The notes beneath the pieces are model-generated. The model did no database searches. It was given only the letters and a program-made list of their open reading frames with translations, and had not been told where the DNA came from. The position numbers and the translations under genes are program-made. This document shows, piece by piece, positions 24,601 through 32,596 of a stretch of 64,000 bases of DNA. Source of the stretch: Fasciolopsis buskii (Eukaryota; Platyhelminthes; Trematoda; Plagiorchiida; Fasciolidae); the NCBI GenBank assembly GCA_008360955.1, contig LUCM01001939.1, positions 4,718-68,717 on the forward strand, in the 5' to 3' direction. Position 1 is the stretch's first letter; every line of letters begins with the position of its first letter.

Positions 24601-27600
24601 ACCGCCGGTCATCTTGCTCTTTTGGCAACCTTCTGTTGGCCGCTATTAACTTTTTGAAATGACGTGCATTGTGGCTTCATCCGAGTTGCTGTCGTTATCT
24701 TCGGCAGATCATCAAATGCTCGAGGACGGCGTGTGCATCAAAACCAAGCTGGTTTATCACTCGGTCGGGGCGATGTCGATAACAGCTTTTTTTCTATACG
24801 GTCGGTTGACTCGGGGTCTCTAACTTCGTTTATTCGAAACCGTATTTAGACTCAGTCACTCGTGAATTACCACGGTGCTACCCTCCATTAGGGAATGCCA
24901 GAGAAATTCATTTCTCTTTAGCAATCGTTGGGCATAAAGCGTCGAAGCCGAGTTCGCGCTGGTGGTGGCGATCTTCCACACGACTTCATCGCAGGGAATA
25001 GTGTTCATCAGATTCGTCGTGCCTCTCCGTTCCCCTTTAATTCTGCAACCGGAATCATTATAGTAATCGCCCTATGTGCGTGTTAGAATAGTGGCATTGG
25101 TATTTGCTGGAACAATAATTTGTCCGAATTAGAATAGGCGGTTAATGTTTTGCTTTTGGGTCGAAACTACAGTAGGGTGCAAGTTTTCCTCCACCGACTG
25201 GAAAACAGATTGGCTATGTTTGGAATGCATTTTGCACTTTCAAAGTGTAGAATTTCGTTGCACAAATGGGTTGATGCGAAGCCATATTTTGTTCTTGTAG
25301 GTGAGTTGAGAAAATTGGATAAACTTTGCTATTTGGGTGATCGATCAGACGTTACTCATGACGTACCTGGTTCAAGAGTTCAACCTGTCATTGTTGCCGA
25401 GTTGAGTTGATCTGTACACACTGAAGCGCAAGACGTAAGCACTATCGTCGCACGATAGCACAAGAGCACATAGCCTGTGGTCTAGCAGGACACGAGGTTG
25501 GAGACAATAGTTCGGGCTCGAGTCTTCAAGACCCATAGGCGCACAACGAACGGAACGGAACTGCTGCTCCCTTGAATGAGTAAACACATAGAACAAAAAA
25601 GGCGCAGAATAAGAACTGCTAGTTCAACCCACTGGCGGAAGAGAGAAGACGAACACAGGACACTGCCGCGCGTTTATTGGTGACCGACGAACACAAGGCA
25701 GAATTCAAGTGACCTTTATCGTTCATATGGTTTGATCGATACGTGAAACAGCCGATCACAGGACCAGTTTTGATGAATCCTTTTGCGGATATATAGGACC
25801 TCTAGAGTAGGTACCTGATCTAACTGGATTAGACTGATAGGGTTCTGTGTTGCGAAGACTCACAGGAAGCCTGTCCTAATGCACGTTATTCCACGACGGA
25901 GTTAGTGCATGGAAGGTTGGATAGGATGAGTAGTGCGTAGTTCGTCGAGAGCTTATGTGCAACCGAACCGATGTGTTGTTCCCATTAAGCAGAGTTAGAT
26001 TATCGGGTTAGGGTTCACAAAGTTTCCCAGTACGATGGTTGACGACACGGCCGCGTGGCCGAATGTCACAGTCAATAGTTTTTTTCCATTTACAATGTTT
26101 CTGCTTCCTTTTGGCTTCTCAGATTTACGACCTTTAGATTTTTCCTCCGTTAATATTTGGTACGGAAAGATACTAAACAAAACCACGGTGCATTAATGAA
26201 GGTTTATTGATAGTATAGACTGAAATCAAAAGTCACGTTGTTTTATAGAATTTTGCTCGCCCATGCAATGTACAGATGATCGTAGTGGCCACTTTGTTAT
26301 TAGTAGTATTGCTAATGGCACTATATACCTATGTACATATATATATATATATATATGTATGTATATAATATGGACAAGCACGCTTGTCCAACAGAAACAC
26401 TCATTTTATCGAGAGTTCTACCCACGTTCATGCCTACATTTTAGACTGGAGATAATTCGGTAATCGAGATATTTTGTGTCAACTGGGCTCGAATATATAG
26501 TTGTGTGTACGTATAACTTGATGTTACCCCTGTTTGATATTATGAAGCGTAGACACAGCCTGAGGAAGTTGTGGTTAGCACATCTTATTTTACACGTTGT
26601 ATATTATGAAGACCGTCGTTAACCTAAACAGCTGTGACAAATCAAGGTGAATCACAAAAAATGGTAGCTCAATTTTTCGACTATCCCAATCGTTTCTAAT
26701 GCCAACAATTTCTGATGGTTTTTTCTGGTAACAATATTTTCTTCTATCCTCATCTAGGTGTCAGAGGATATAACCGCGCGTAATGTGCTCTCTGATTTGC
26801 ATGCTGTTATCAAGATGCTTAGAGGGTCAAAGGATTCATCTTCGTTGTCTCATTCGCCAAGTGTAAAAGTTGACGAAGATAAAGAAAACCGTCCTATTCT
26901 TGAGACTGCAGTTCGCCATGCTACTACAATACAGGATTTGAATTCCCGTGATGCAGTGAAATACTACCGTCGATATCGTGACTTGACTCAAGGATTGGAT
27001 ACAATGACTAGAGAACGTAAGTTGAGCGTCCGCATACTGAAACTTATTTTCTGTTGCACAAACTTATTTCCAGCAAATGAGTTCGACTGTGCAGTGTCAA
27101 ATTCCTCTAAACAGAACATGCCTAAAGGACCATTCACTCCATGAATCTTCATTTTAAAAGAAAGTTGTTGTGAAACAACTGCCAGATGATGCTTAAGCGA
27201 CTGAGAACTGTAGTTTTTATCGGGGTCGTTTATTGTCTAAATAGACTCAAATTGAAATTTAGAACGAAATTGAGTGGTAGGGGAAAGTCCGCATCAGACA
27301 GGAATTTACCGTTCATGTGTCCGGCGAGTTTAACTTTTTTGCAGTTTGACCATTAGAACCGGGTGCAGGTTAATGAAAGGCGCTGTAAATTAACCATAGA
27401 CTCCCATAATTAGAACCCTGTTCTGGTGCTTCAAAGGCCGACGTACGCAGGCGGTCGGCGGTGAGAAATGCCAAAGAAAACGAGATGGGTACATCTGGTG
27501 CGTTATTGAACGATGCAGTGATTGTTTTGATACAACGGAGCGGATGCACAACAGTCCGATAAAACATACAAACACACACCTGGCCTCTAGAAAAAGACTA

Positions 27601-30022
27601 TTTGCGGCGGAAAGTCAGGGAAATGTATTTTTATTGTCCTCAACTGATAATGAGGTTTCACTACCATAAAAAATAACATCTGGGACCGTTTCAATTTCTT
27701 TTGAAAATATCCTAATGAGGAAGAATTAAACGGGTAAAAAATCCTCAAACGGGGAGTAGAAAACTTACTTGCGTAGTGCATTAAAACCGCGGTTACATAC
27801 GGAAGGAAATCAGCAGAGAGGGGGAGAGGCCTTGACAACACTCAGCAGAATGAGTGAACCTGTGAAGCAAAAAAAAGCAATCGAGTCAGAAGTCACTTGG
27901 AGATGATAGGAGAAATGATTGAAAGTTTCAAGAATCAGAATGTTCTCAGACCTTTTGAAATAAAGCTGCTTGCTAGTCCTATGACACTTTCGGCCATTTA
28001 ATAGCTAAATGCGGAAATTTAGGAGCCACCTTCCATCATCACTTGCGAATTTGGCCAGCCGTATGAATCCGGATTTCAATGAGAAGTCAGACTGCATTGC
28101 TGGCGCTAAGTGCACAACGCGAAGGTAAACGTGTATGCATCGGTTGTTGTGGACCGGGGTTTGCTTTTGATGTGCTCCTATCAGACGCAAAGGGATTTGA
28201 ACAATGCGGTAACTAGGTTAAACTGAATAGCACAATTGGTCGTAGCAACTGACGTTTGCTTTTGGTTAACTCTTAACCATTCTGTCAACTCAAATGACAA
28301 TTTATTCATGCAAGCATGATAGTATTTTCATTCGTACGCTTCTTAGGATGGAGACAATTTCACATTCATGTAGCCATCTTGATGCTTTGTGGGTTTGTAC
28401 ATTTTCGATTGATTCACCATGGAACATCAACGCTTATCTTGTCATTAAGAAACCTTGGAAGCATCGTACAACCGTTTCATTCTTGTTAGGAGTCATCGAT
28501 GGTGGGTATCGTCGACTCCCGAACGAGCGATTGTAGCCATTGTGCTATCCGGTATGGTTCTCATTGTTTTATCGAACATCAACACTACATGCTGATTCCT
28601 CTTATTCGTCACCGGATTTTGCACGCCACAGACCTTTATCCACTCGATGAGTAACCTCTAAATGATGGGCAGCTTCTCCTTAGGATGCAAATATATTAGA
28701 AATAACTACAGTTCTTGGCACCTACCACTAACGGCCAACTCAACCTGCGGTATTCGGGCTGTCCTCTACGGTAAATCACCGATCTCGAAGGAAATGATTG
28801 TCCTGATCATTCCCGCTTCGATCTTCAGTGGAATGGGCAAATTATAAGCTGGAGTGAAACTGGCATTGACTGTCCAACAAAGGAAATTGTATTAGTTTCA
28901 CTGATATTTGCTATTTATTTTGCACAATCCTGTGTACGAATCGTTTGCCATCGAAATCATGGCCGAGGATGAAAACAATGAGCTGGGAAGGGGGAGGGGA
29001 TAGTGAAGAGTCTACCGCACATTTCAAATTTCATTACTGTCAATCGCTTCGGTATTAGACAGTGATCCGCAGTCACCCGGCTGGTTTCTTGTTAGCCTAG
29101 AGGAAGTTTGTGGTTCGCCTTCGCTGCACCTTTTAGAGCAGCAGGCTGTCCATTACAGTCCGATGAGCTTTTAAAGTTATGAGATATTTTCCTCATTACA
29201 GTTGTAATTAGAGCCAGTGGCAAACCTGGATGAAGTATGCCTATTTACAAACTCTGTACGAAAACTTATCATTTTTTAATCACAGCATAACGTCAATAAA
29301 AAAAATTCCAGTTATACTCATTCACGTTAATATGTCGGTATGGTAATCTTCCTGTTTCTGTAGATCTGTCCTCAGACTTACCACATTTGTGTTAATCCAA
29401 ATTCTGATTGGGAACGGGTCTACACATCTCTCCCTATTCGCTGAACGCCACCCACAATGTTCCATTCATCTGCTTTTCGGTTATTTTTAGTCCCAAGCTG
29501 CTGAGGACCAAATTACATTCTTTTCAAAGGAAGGTGGCGTTATTCTTCGTAAAGTAGATGCAACAAAAATTTCATCGCCAAGCCCCAAAACCCTTGATCC
29601 AATCGACAGGATCAGTGTTATATAATTATTGTAAGCAATGTTCGTCCACAGACTTTTGCACCTAACCAGATCTAAAATCAGGAATACAAAATTAACTATA
29701 ACGGACCTACAAAACAATATCAATCAGCTTTCCAATTCTGTATAATGAGCCGATGTGTTGGTCAGGGCCCCTATCCCACATTTAGGCCAAATTGGGTGCC
29801 CGTTGCGACCATGCATTACTTTGTTTACCGGTACTTTCTACTTACCGTTCATATGAATAATTTCGGTTCATCTGTGTTTCTCTAATTTGAATTGTAGTTA
29901 CGGAGACAAATAATGTCTTGTCAGCTGCGAGGACTAATCTAGAACGAACTGCAGGCTTATCGCTATTGGCTAGTCGCCAATTTACCAAAACGTCTCCGGT
30001 GACGAAATCGGATTCAGCATGA
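606..30022 (+). CDS. Large multi-exon coiled-coil protein gene (14-exon model, 1257 aa)
   Basis: Not a family I can name. The model joins 606-655, 1190-3304, 3533-3641, 7221-7336, 9773-10051, 13189-13480, 14062-14191, 18275-18363, 26758-27016, 27591-27624, 28023-28124, 28193-28208, 29491-29548 and 29898-30022. All introns are GT-AG, and each exon's entry phase fits the previous exit phase. Residues about 60-760 are Glu/Gln/Leu-rich heptads typical of a long parallel coiled coil, with degenerate internal repeats. Residues about 760-990 are Ser/Thr/Pro-rich with one more helical stretch. Residues 1030-1220 are helical and basic, with a KEN-x-P motif at 1102. I see no signal peptide or membrane segment. 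A structural role (cytoskeleton, centrosome or Golgi) is an inference from the coiled coil only. The exon core from 1190 to 27016 is well supported; exon 1 and the small exons after 27016 are less so. Confidence 0.72.
1190..3304 (+). CDS. Coiled-coil gene, main exon (exon 2)
   Basis: This exon is open for about 705 codons and has no credible internal start near its 5' end, so it is an internal exon. The frame is closed by TAG at 1179-1181, just upstream of the CTATAG and CACCAG acceptor candidates, behind a pyrimidine-rich tract. It ends CTGA|GTGAGT, a near-consensus donor. It encodes long heptad-rich helices separated by recurring VP-x-x-D-F/Y turns (residues 135, 223, 394, and a related site at 306). 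A tandem pair shares the pattern LR...V.DP.TL.G.VEA (residues about 299 and 343). It ends with a short QTSPAAG linker near residue 669. Confidence 0.9.
3533..3641 (+). CDS. Coiled-coil gene, exon 3
   Basis: The acceptor is TTGTTCTCAG and the donor CAG|GTATCC. The first G completes the split Glu codon of exon 2. The 36 codons that follow continue the heptad pattern (KLEAALTEVARLRSVI...). The exon exits in phase 0. Confidence 0.88.
4443..4480. repeat. (AT)n microsatellite
   Basis: An imperfect AT run broken by one AATATG. It abuts the left arm of the fold-back at 4476-4637. Confidence 0.9.
4476..4637. repeat. Fold-back element with 37-bp inverted arms
   Basis: Bases 4476-4512 and 4601-4637 are inverted copies of each other with a single mismatch, around an 88-base loop. 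An AT microsatellite sits against the left arm and another lies 140 bp beyond the right arm. It carries no transposase and could be a small non-autonomous element. Both open frames here (+ and -) are incidental. Confidence 0.8.
4779..4806. repeat. (TA)n microsatellite
   Basis: An uninterrupted TA run of about 27 bases. It is followed by a hairpin with 8-bp arms ATTACACC (4804-4811) and GGTGTAAT (4836-4843). Confidence 0.9.
5220..6250 (-). mobile_element. Decayed RTE-type LINE, reverse transcriptase core
   Basis: The minus strand translates, across frameshifts and stops, into an RTE-like reverse transcriptase. In order it shows GISLIPIVSKLIDPVILRRM and EQAGFRTGRGCSDE near 6080-5960, LEHRFAFQ and AAFDYVDRFAL near 5850, GVLQGCLISPFLSNF near 5720, a YFDD in place of YADD near 5570, and NKSKYLGSLIT near 5400. 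The plus-strand 177-codon open frame (5250-5783) is its antisense shadow. It is inserted in intron 3 of the coiled-coil gene, opposite in orientation, and cannot encode a working protein. Confidence 0.85.
6251..7220. other. Intron 3 remainder, nothing recognised
   Basis: T-rich intronic sequence with a short poly(A) run near 7006-7015. No coding or repeat family was recognised apart from the LINE upstream. Confidence 0.4.
7221..7336 (+). CDS. Coiled-coil gene, exon 4
   Basis: The acceptor is CTTATCCAG behind a pyrimidine tract, and the donor GTATGT. It encodes AIRKNKRIHELETELSQLKA, in register with the coiled coil of exon 3, then a Ser/His-rich turn. The exon exits with two bases of a split Arg codon. 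Confidence 0.87.
7337..9772. other. Intron 4, nothing recognised
   Basis: Open frames at 7636-7947 (-) and 8388-8780 (+) lack domain signatures and splice context. I see no recognisable repeat. Confidence 0.4.
9773..10051 (+). CDS. Coiled-coil gene, exon 5 (linker region)
   Basis: The acceptor is CATTGTAG and the donor GA|GTAAGT. The phase agrees with exon 4 (CG+G gives Arg). The 92 codons are Ser/Thr/Pro-rich with no heptads, so this is probably a disordered linker. The open frame upstream of 9773 is intron read-through. Confidence 0.82.
10991..11087. repeat. Nested hairpin (three concentric inverted repeats)
   Basis: Stem 1 pairs AGCTAAACACG (10991-11001) with CGTGTTTAGCT (11077-11087). 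Stem 2 pairs ACCGGATA (11018-11025) with TATCCGGT (11063-11070). Stem 3 pairs TTCTT-CTTTCTCAG with CTGAGAAGAAG around 11040, with one bulge. The 97-base unit folds on itself and lies in intron 5. Confidence 0.75.
11290..12900 (-). mobile_element. Decayed CR1/Jockey-type LINE (endonuclease plus RT start)
   Basis: Minus strand from 12900 downward. Near 12790-12440 is an apurinic-endonuclease-like region (NFSVLSDLARIYK, TRLHADTDDEAVSPG, DVYISPRCSYNSCQNLL). Near 12420 and 12290-12250 are a shifted GDFN-like LLGFN and SSDHAIIKVLP (the SDH motif). The N-terminal RT region reads TPIIPVLTKESSKFSPIS and LKALEKLIISRL near 11540-11420. Several stops and frameshifts separate the pieces, and the catalytic RT core is missing. 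It lies in intron 5 in antisense, and a long palindrome interrupts it at 11361-11404. Confidence 0.8.
11361..11404. repeat. 44-bp perfect palindrome without spacer
   Basis: Two 22-base arms are exact reverse complements with no loop, centred between 11382 and 11383. Pairing resumes after one mismatch for 5 more bases on each side (11355-11410). Flanking AACTGGTGAGT copies at 11338 and 11402 suggest an inverted duplication inside the LINE. Confidence 0.92.
13189..13480 (+). CDS. Coiled-coil gene, exon 6
   Basis: The acceptor is TTTTCTTCAG and the donor AAA|GTGAGT. Entry in phase 2 completes a Glu codon. It encodes a short helix (RRLTTELQRRLDIDL) and then a Ser-rich stretch with SRSRSAS, a candidate phosphorylation region. 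Confidence 0.85.
14062..14191 (+). CDS. Coiled-coil gene, exon 7
   Basis: The acceptor (CTCAAACCTCCACAG) is strong and the donor AAG|GTTCGT fair. It is open in phase 0, as required by exon 6, for 43 codons (SLHHARSRLKHYACEINRIC...). It exits in phase 1, which is exactly what exon 8 needs. Confidence 0.65.
14192..17309. other. Intron 7, first part, nothing recognised
   Basis: Minus-strand open frames at 15440-15772 and 16206-16460 are charged but match no family I know. At 16942-16970 there is a second copy of a GCTTTATGCACCCC-headed motif also present at 11235-11265. Confidence 0.4.
17310..17860 (-). mobile_element. RTE-type LINE 3' fragment (C-terminal domain)
   Basis: The minus strand reads WLGHVLHMPTERLS, CTLFFDSVNGWKMVRSGQST, TSGLVRVGAVRPPSW and LHWEPSFF with two or more stops. 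This is the conserved tail of flatworm RTE elements (R-WLGHVLRMP ... GWK ... RGGQ ... W). The reverse transcriptase part is absent, consistent with 5' truncation. It lies in intron 7 of the coiled-coil gene in antisense. Confidence 0.8.
18275..18363 (+). CDS. Coiled-coil gene, exon 8
   Basis: The acceptor TGTTTTTTGTACAG and donor GAG|GTAAGT are both near consensus. With one base from exon 7 it reads DAIFWGKIELSLEVLRRVYR and so on, a clear amphipathic helix. It exits in phase 0 to match exon 9. The minus-strand open frame over it is a shadow. Confidence 0.75.
18364..20330. other. Intron 8, first part, nothing recognised
   Basis: No domain or repeat recognised. The minus-strand frame 19313-19516 carries no signature. 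Confidence 0.35.
20331..20514 (-). mobile_element. tRNA-derived SINE, copy 1
   Basis: On the minus strand a tRNA-like head (20514-20438) carries a box A match (TAGCCAAGCGG) and a box B match (GGGTCCGAATCC). It is closed by complementary ends GCCGGCGG and CCGCCAGC. A body follows with CTATTGGCCGCGACC and TGATGTGCACTGT, and the tail is AATAAAGG..GAAGATGAAAGATAAAAG. Two further copies share head and body. Confidence 0.8.
20515..22399. other. Intron 8, middle part, nothing recognised
   Basis: Open frames at 21479-21793 (-), 21807-22106 (+) and 22030-22338 (+) show no domain motifs. Poly(G) at 22494-22502 marks the end of the adjoining LINE. Confidence 0.35.
22400..24130 (-). mobile_element. Decayed Jockey-type LINE, RT with intact FADD
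   Basis: Minus strand, in order. The pre-RT linker reads LRSLNFCKPTSPDRTLSLVL and KMNGPVLSLILSRIFCRSLK (24090-23740). A palm region follows with a frameshift (NASIPQGSV), and then an uninterrupted IYYFADDAILQCALSY core near 23260-23200 that keeps the catalytic Asp pair. The C-terminal part reads SSVWDGALSFLDRIQGKVIR and LISDPSLASNLQSLSHR (22900-22690). About 1.7 kb of coding trace remains with many stops. It lies in intron 8 in antisense. Confidence 0.85.
24540..24672 (+). mobile_element. tRNA-derived SINE, copy 2
   Basis: The tRNA-like head 24540-24610 is closed by perfectly complementary 9-base ends GACCGGCGG and CCGCCGGTC, with box B GGTTCAAATCG. The body CTGTTGGCCGC and TGACGTGCATTGT matches copies 1 and 3. 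The A-rich tail is missing, and an RTE LINE fragment begins directly downstream. Confidence 0.75.
24690..26120 (+). mobile_element. Decayed RTE-type LINE (RT and C-terminal tail)
   Basis: Plus strand, in order. NQAGLSLGRGDVDNSFFSIR lies near 24740-24800, and GMPEKFISLL near 24895. GDLPHDFIAGNSVHQIRRAS lies near 24970. A corrupted YADD region follows near 25130, then LENRLAMFGMHFALSKCRIS and LDKLCYLGD (25200-25345). A tail related to GRLPRCTLF...GWK is near 25840-26100. Between 25412 and 25790 the expected middle segment is not recognisable and other sequence, including a tRNA-like stretch, takes its place. This is the only LINE in the gene's introns that lies in sense orientation. Confidence 0.75.
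25473..25540 (+). repeat. Possible tRNA-like module inside RTE LINE
   Basis: A 68-base stretch begins GCCTGTG and ends CATAGGC, which pair with one G-T. It contains a box A match (TGGTCTAGCAGG) and a box B-like GGCTCGAGTC. The internal arms do not fold as a normal tRNA and box A starts two bases early, so a functional tRNA is unlikely. It may belong to a different SINE family. Confidence 0.25.
26333..26369. repeat. (AT)n microsatellite with adjacent hairpin
   Basis: An AT-rich run with ATGTATGT interruptions. It is followed by the small hairpin GGACAAGC-AC-GCTTGTCC near 26372. Confidence 0.85.
26758..27016 (+). CDS. Coiled-coil gene, exon 9 (carries KEN-x-P motif)
   Basis: The acceptor is CCTCATCTAG and the donor GAAC|GTAAGT. 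It encodes 86 codons beginning VSEDITARNVLSDLHAVIKM. A Ser-rich stretch follows, then an acidic DEDKENRP segment, then a basic YYRRYRDL helix. KEN followed by Pro resembles an APC/C degron (an inference only). Without splicing the frame would read on to a stop at 27142, so a shorter isoform ending there is possible. Confidence 0.85.
27591..27624 (+). CDS. Coiled-coil gene, small exon 10
   Basis: This 34-nt exon lies between a CTCTAG acceptor and an AAAT|GTATTT donor. Entered in phase 1 it reads QKDYLRRKVRE and exits in phase 2, as exon 11 requires. The helix continues smoothly from exon 9. It is short, so transcript support would be decisive. Confidence 0.5.
28023..28124 (+). CDS. Coiled-coil gene, exon 11
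   Basis: The acceptor is GAAATTTAG and the donor GAAG|GTAAAC. Only phase-2 entry is open, giving MSHLPSSLANLASRMNPDF and so on across 102 nt. Confidence 0.55.
28193..28208 (+). CDS. Coiled-coil gene, micro-exon 12
   Basis: This is a 16-nt exon (AAAG acceptor, GCG|GTAACT donor) reading R-DLNNA. It converts phase 2 to phase 0, as the next exon requires. A stronger CAG lies 8 nt upstream but leads to a stop in this phase, so this is the weakest link of the model. Confidence 0.35.
29491..29548 (+). CDS. Coiled-coil gene, exon 13
   Basis: The acceptor is GGTTATTTTTAG and the donor CTTC|GTAAAG. In phase 0 it reads SQAAEDQITFFSKEGG and so on, and exits in phase 1. An alternative AG at 29496-29497 would allow direct joining from exon 9 in phase 1 and skip exons 10-12. 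Confidence 0.55.
29898..30022 (+). CDS. Coiled-coil gene, terminal coding exon 14
   Basis: The acceptor is TTTGAATTGTAG. Entered in phase 1 it reads L-TETNNVLSAARTNLERTAG and so on to a TGA at 30020-30022. No canonical AATAAA follows within about 250 bp; an AGTAAA variant lies near 30080. Confidence 0.7.
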
Positions 30023-32596
30023 ATATTTTCATTACTTACTCTTATTGGTTTACTTGGTGTTTTACTACTATGTCTGACAGTAAATTATGCGTAAAAAAAT
30101 TTGACTTCTATCTACATTTGAAATTTAGAATGCAAGTTATTCGATGATCGTAGTCTCTACTTCTCACAAAGAATGGGAGCTTAGCTGCACCGTAATATTG
30201 TTTCGTTCCCCACTGATTACATTTCGCTTGCTTTTCACACCACAAAGACCTTAATGGTCAATCTTACGTTAACCACCAATTGTTTTGAAACAGAATTTGG
30301 ATGGACATAGCTGATAACCATCATTCTTATCTAACCTGATTTTCTGCTCTCAGTATGTACATCTGCTTAGACTTGAGTCCGCCTTTTAGTCTATGATCCT
30401 ACTTGGTATCCTACCAAGAGTTTGATTGAAACACTAGATTTAACAGTTTCATGGAAAGTTTGCCTAGCGTGTGTAAGAAACGCTGACAGCAGAAGTAAAT
30501 ATATACGTCAGAGCAACAGCCCCATCCGACAGCAGTGATTACGCGGAACTGTTCGAATCAATACTTGCCAATAATTTGGTCGGGCAGAGTAGCCTGAACG
30601 CCAGGCGATGCGGCTACTTGGGTTTTATCGCAAATCACTGCAGACGTAGGTATGGTGCCTAGTAGCTTTCCGTTTAAGAAATATTTGTCAGTCTCCTGTT
30701 GCTTAACTTCATTGTGTCATATTGTTACATCCCAATTGATTGAAGGAGATAAAACTCAGTTACTTGTCAACAGTTTCCAAGCCTTATCAACGTCCGTACC
30801 GGAGTTTAAGAGCCGTTAATGTTTCGTGTGAATATTTTCCGCTCGCTACGACACGTGCCAGATTTTTCAAAGGACATCCCCGATGTTTTGGCAATGTCGA
30901 ATGGGGTGACTGAGAAGGATATACTCCCAACAGCACTTGCATTTCGGCCTTATTGAAATGATTCAACGTGATTCAGGGTCAGAGACATTTTGGATTTTCA
31001 AGTGTGCATGGGCAACTGCATGTTAATGAACTGACGTTGTTTGAAGGTTATTTATAGCAGCTGTTGTGGCTGTCAATGCACTATATTCCAACCGCGGTCT
31101 CAAGAACTGTGCGATAATTAACGGGAAACTATCCCTCACTGACGAAGTTACGGGACCCACGGTTCTTACTTCAATCGTTGAAATATTGGAGCACCCAATT
31201 TGGTCACCTACGCACTTATTTATGAGGCATTTGGCTTAACATGGCAGTAAAACTAAAGAAACAACACTGGGTGCGAGGGCATTCTCCCGTCATACTGTTC
31301 CCAGTATGTATTTGTTCCCCCAATACACAGTTGGCGCTGCTGTCGGTAAATTTGTGTTACCTTGATGGTGATTTCGTTTGTTTTCAACGGTTCGTGCTTG
31401 TTAAGTCTGTGTTGATAACATGTCCTGTGTATTACGTCCGAATTGATAATTGGGTTGGGGCTCGTGAAAGAGTCGACACAAACCACAATAATTGAAGTTT
31501 GCATGCGCATGACGTAAACAATCATCTGCGATTCAAAACAGACACTGCTTAATTAGAACAAGTTCAGTGATTACAACGCATATTACTGAGGGATATTTTA
31601 TAGAATCTAAAACACCCTTTTTCCAGTTCACCAAGACAAAGAAGACACGCTGAGATGCTAACATTTTGTATTGCCCTTGATATTCTCTTGGTGAAAATCA
31701 ACTGATGAACAGACGCTCACGAAATTGGGGTCAACTTCATAGAACCTATGTTCGTTGGGTCACTGCTTTTTGCATGCATAAGTAATGCCTCGCTGATTGC
31801 TAGTTGTTCCGTGTTCCGGTTACGTAATAATGGTTTGAAAGACAACACTTCGGTCCACTTTGTGTTTGTCCTCCATTACGTTTTGCTATTGATGAATCTA
31901 AATTCCGGTTTTACTGACTATCGGAAAAATGTTGCGTCATCCACCTGGGATATGCTCAGGTGCTCGTTGTGGAAGCAGTCGATCTTAGAGAAAGTGGTCC
32001 GAAAATAGTCGATTTTCTTCGAAAAACCTATGCCACTACAGAAGCCCGGACTAGAAAACGGAAGATATGTGTGTGGAGTGGTGAGTGAGGATGAGTCATA
32101 TAATATGAATTCAGTTTGGCGTGAACAAGTGTACACGTGCTATGTGGGCGTTTGTAGAAGTTTTGTAGGGCGGTGACACGAATTCTTAGGCGTGAGTGTC
32201 AGTCAGATTTGTTGCCAGAATCGTCATCCAGGTAGTACCACAATGATGCGATGCAGACGACGAGAAATGTAAGGCGACCAAAAGATCCAAAACAGCTAAA
32301 GCGTTCGTAGGCAAAACATCGAGGCGACCGGAGCGCACCATAGGACGACAGATGGAGCCGAAATTCTCGAGCGACTTCAAGGGATCAACGGACGCACCAA
32401 TTAGTCGAGGTTCATGAAAAATGAAGAAAAACGAGAATCAATGCAGTAACCGCGATGTGTATGTGGCTTGTTTACAGCAATGACGTGAAATAGTTATCAT
32501 TCTTGTCGTAGATGTAAACACGTGCTATTACTGTATGCAGTTAAATGGTCGTATTTGCCTCAGTCGCGAAAGCGTGTTAGACAAATGGCCTTCCGA
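30023..32596. other. Intergenic, nothing recognised
   Basis: This includes the 3' flank of the coiled-coil gene. A 46-codon open stretch near 30508-30665 (LFESILANNLVGQSSLNARR) looks protein-like but has no match I know. The remaining frames have no signatures. Confidence 0.35.

Noticed and set aside
24540..24610. Possible functional tRNA gene
   Set aside because: The ends pair perfectly, but the D and anticodon arms do not fold as a tRNA and a SINE body shared with two other copies follows.
31698..31730. CTGATGA...GAAA arrangement at 31701, possible hammerhead
   Set aside because: The bases between the two core elements do not pair as stem II and no stem I or III is visible.
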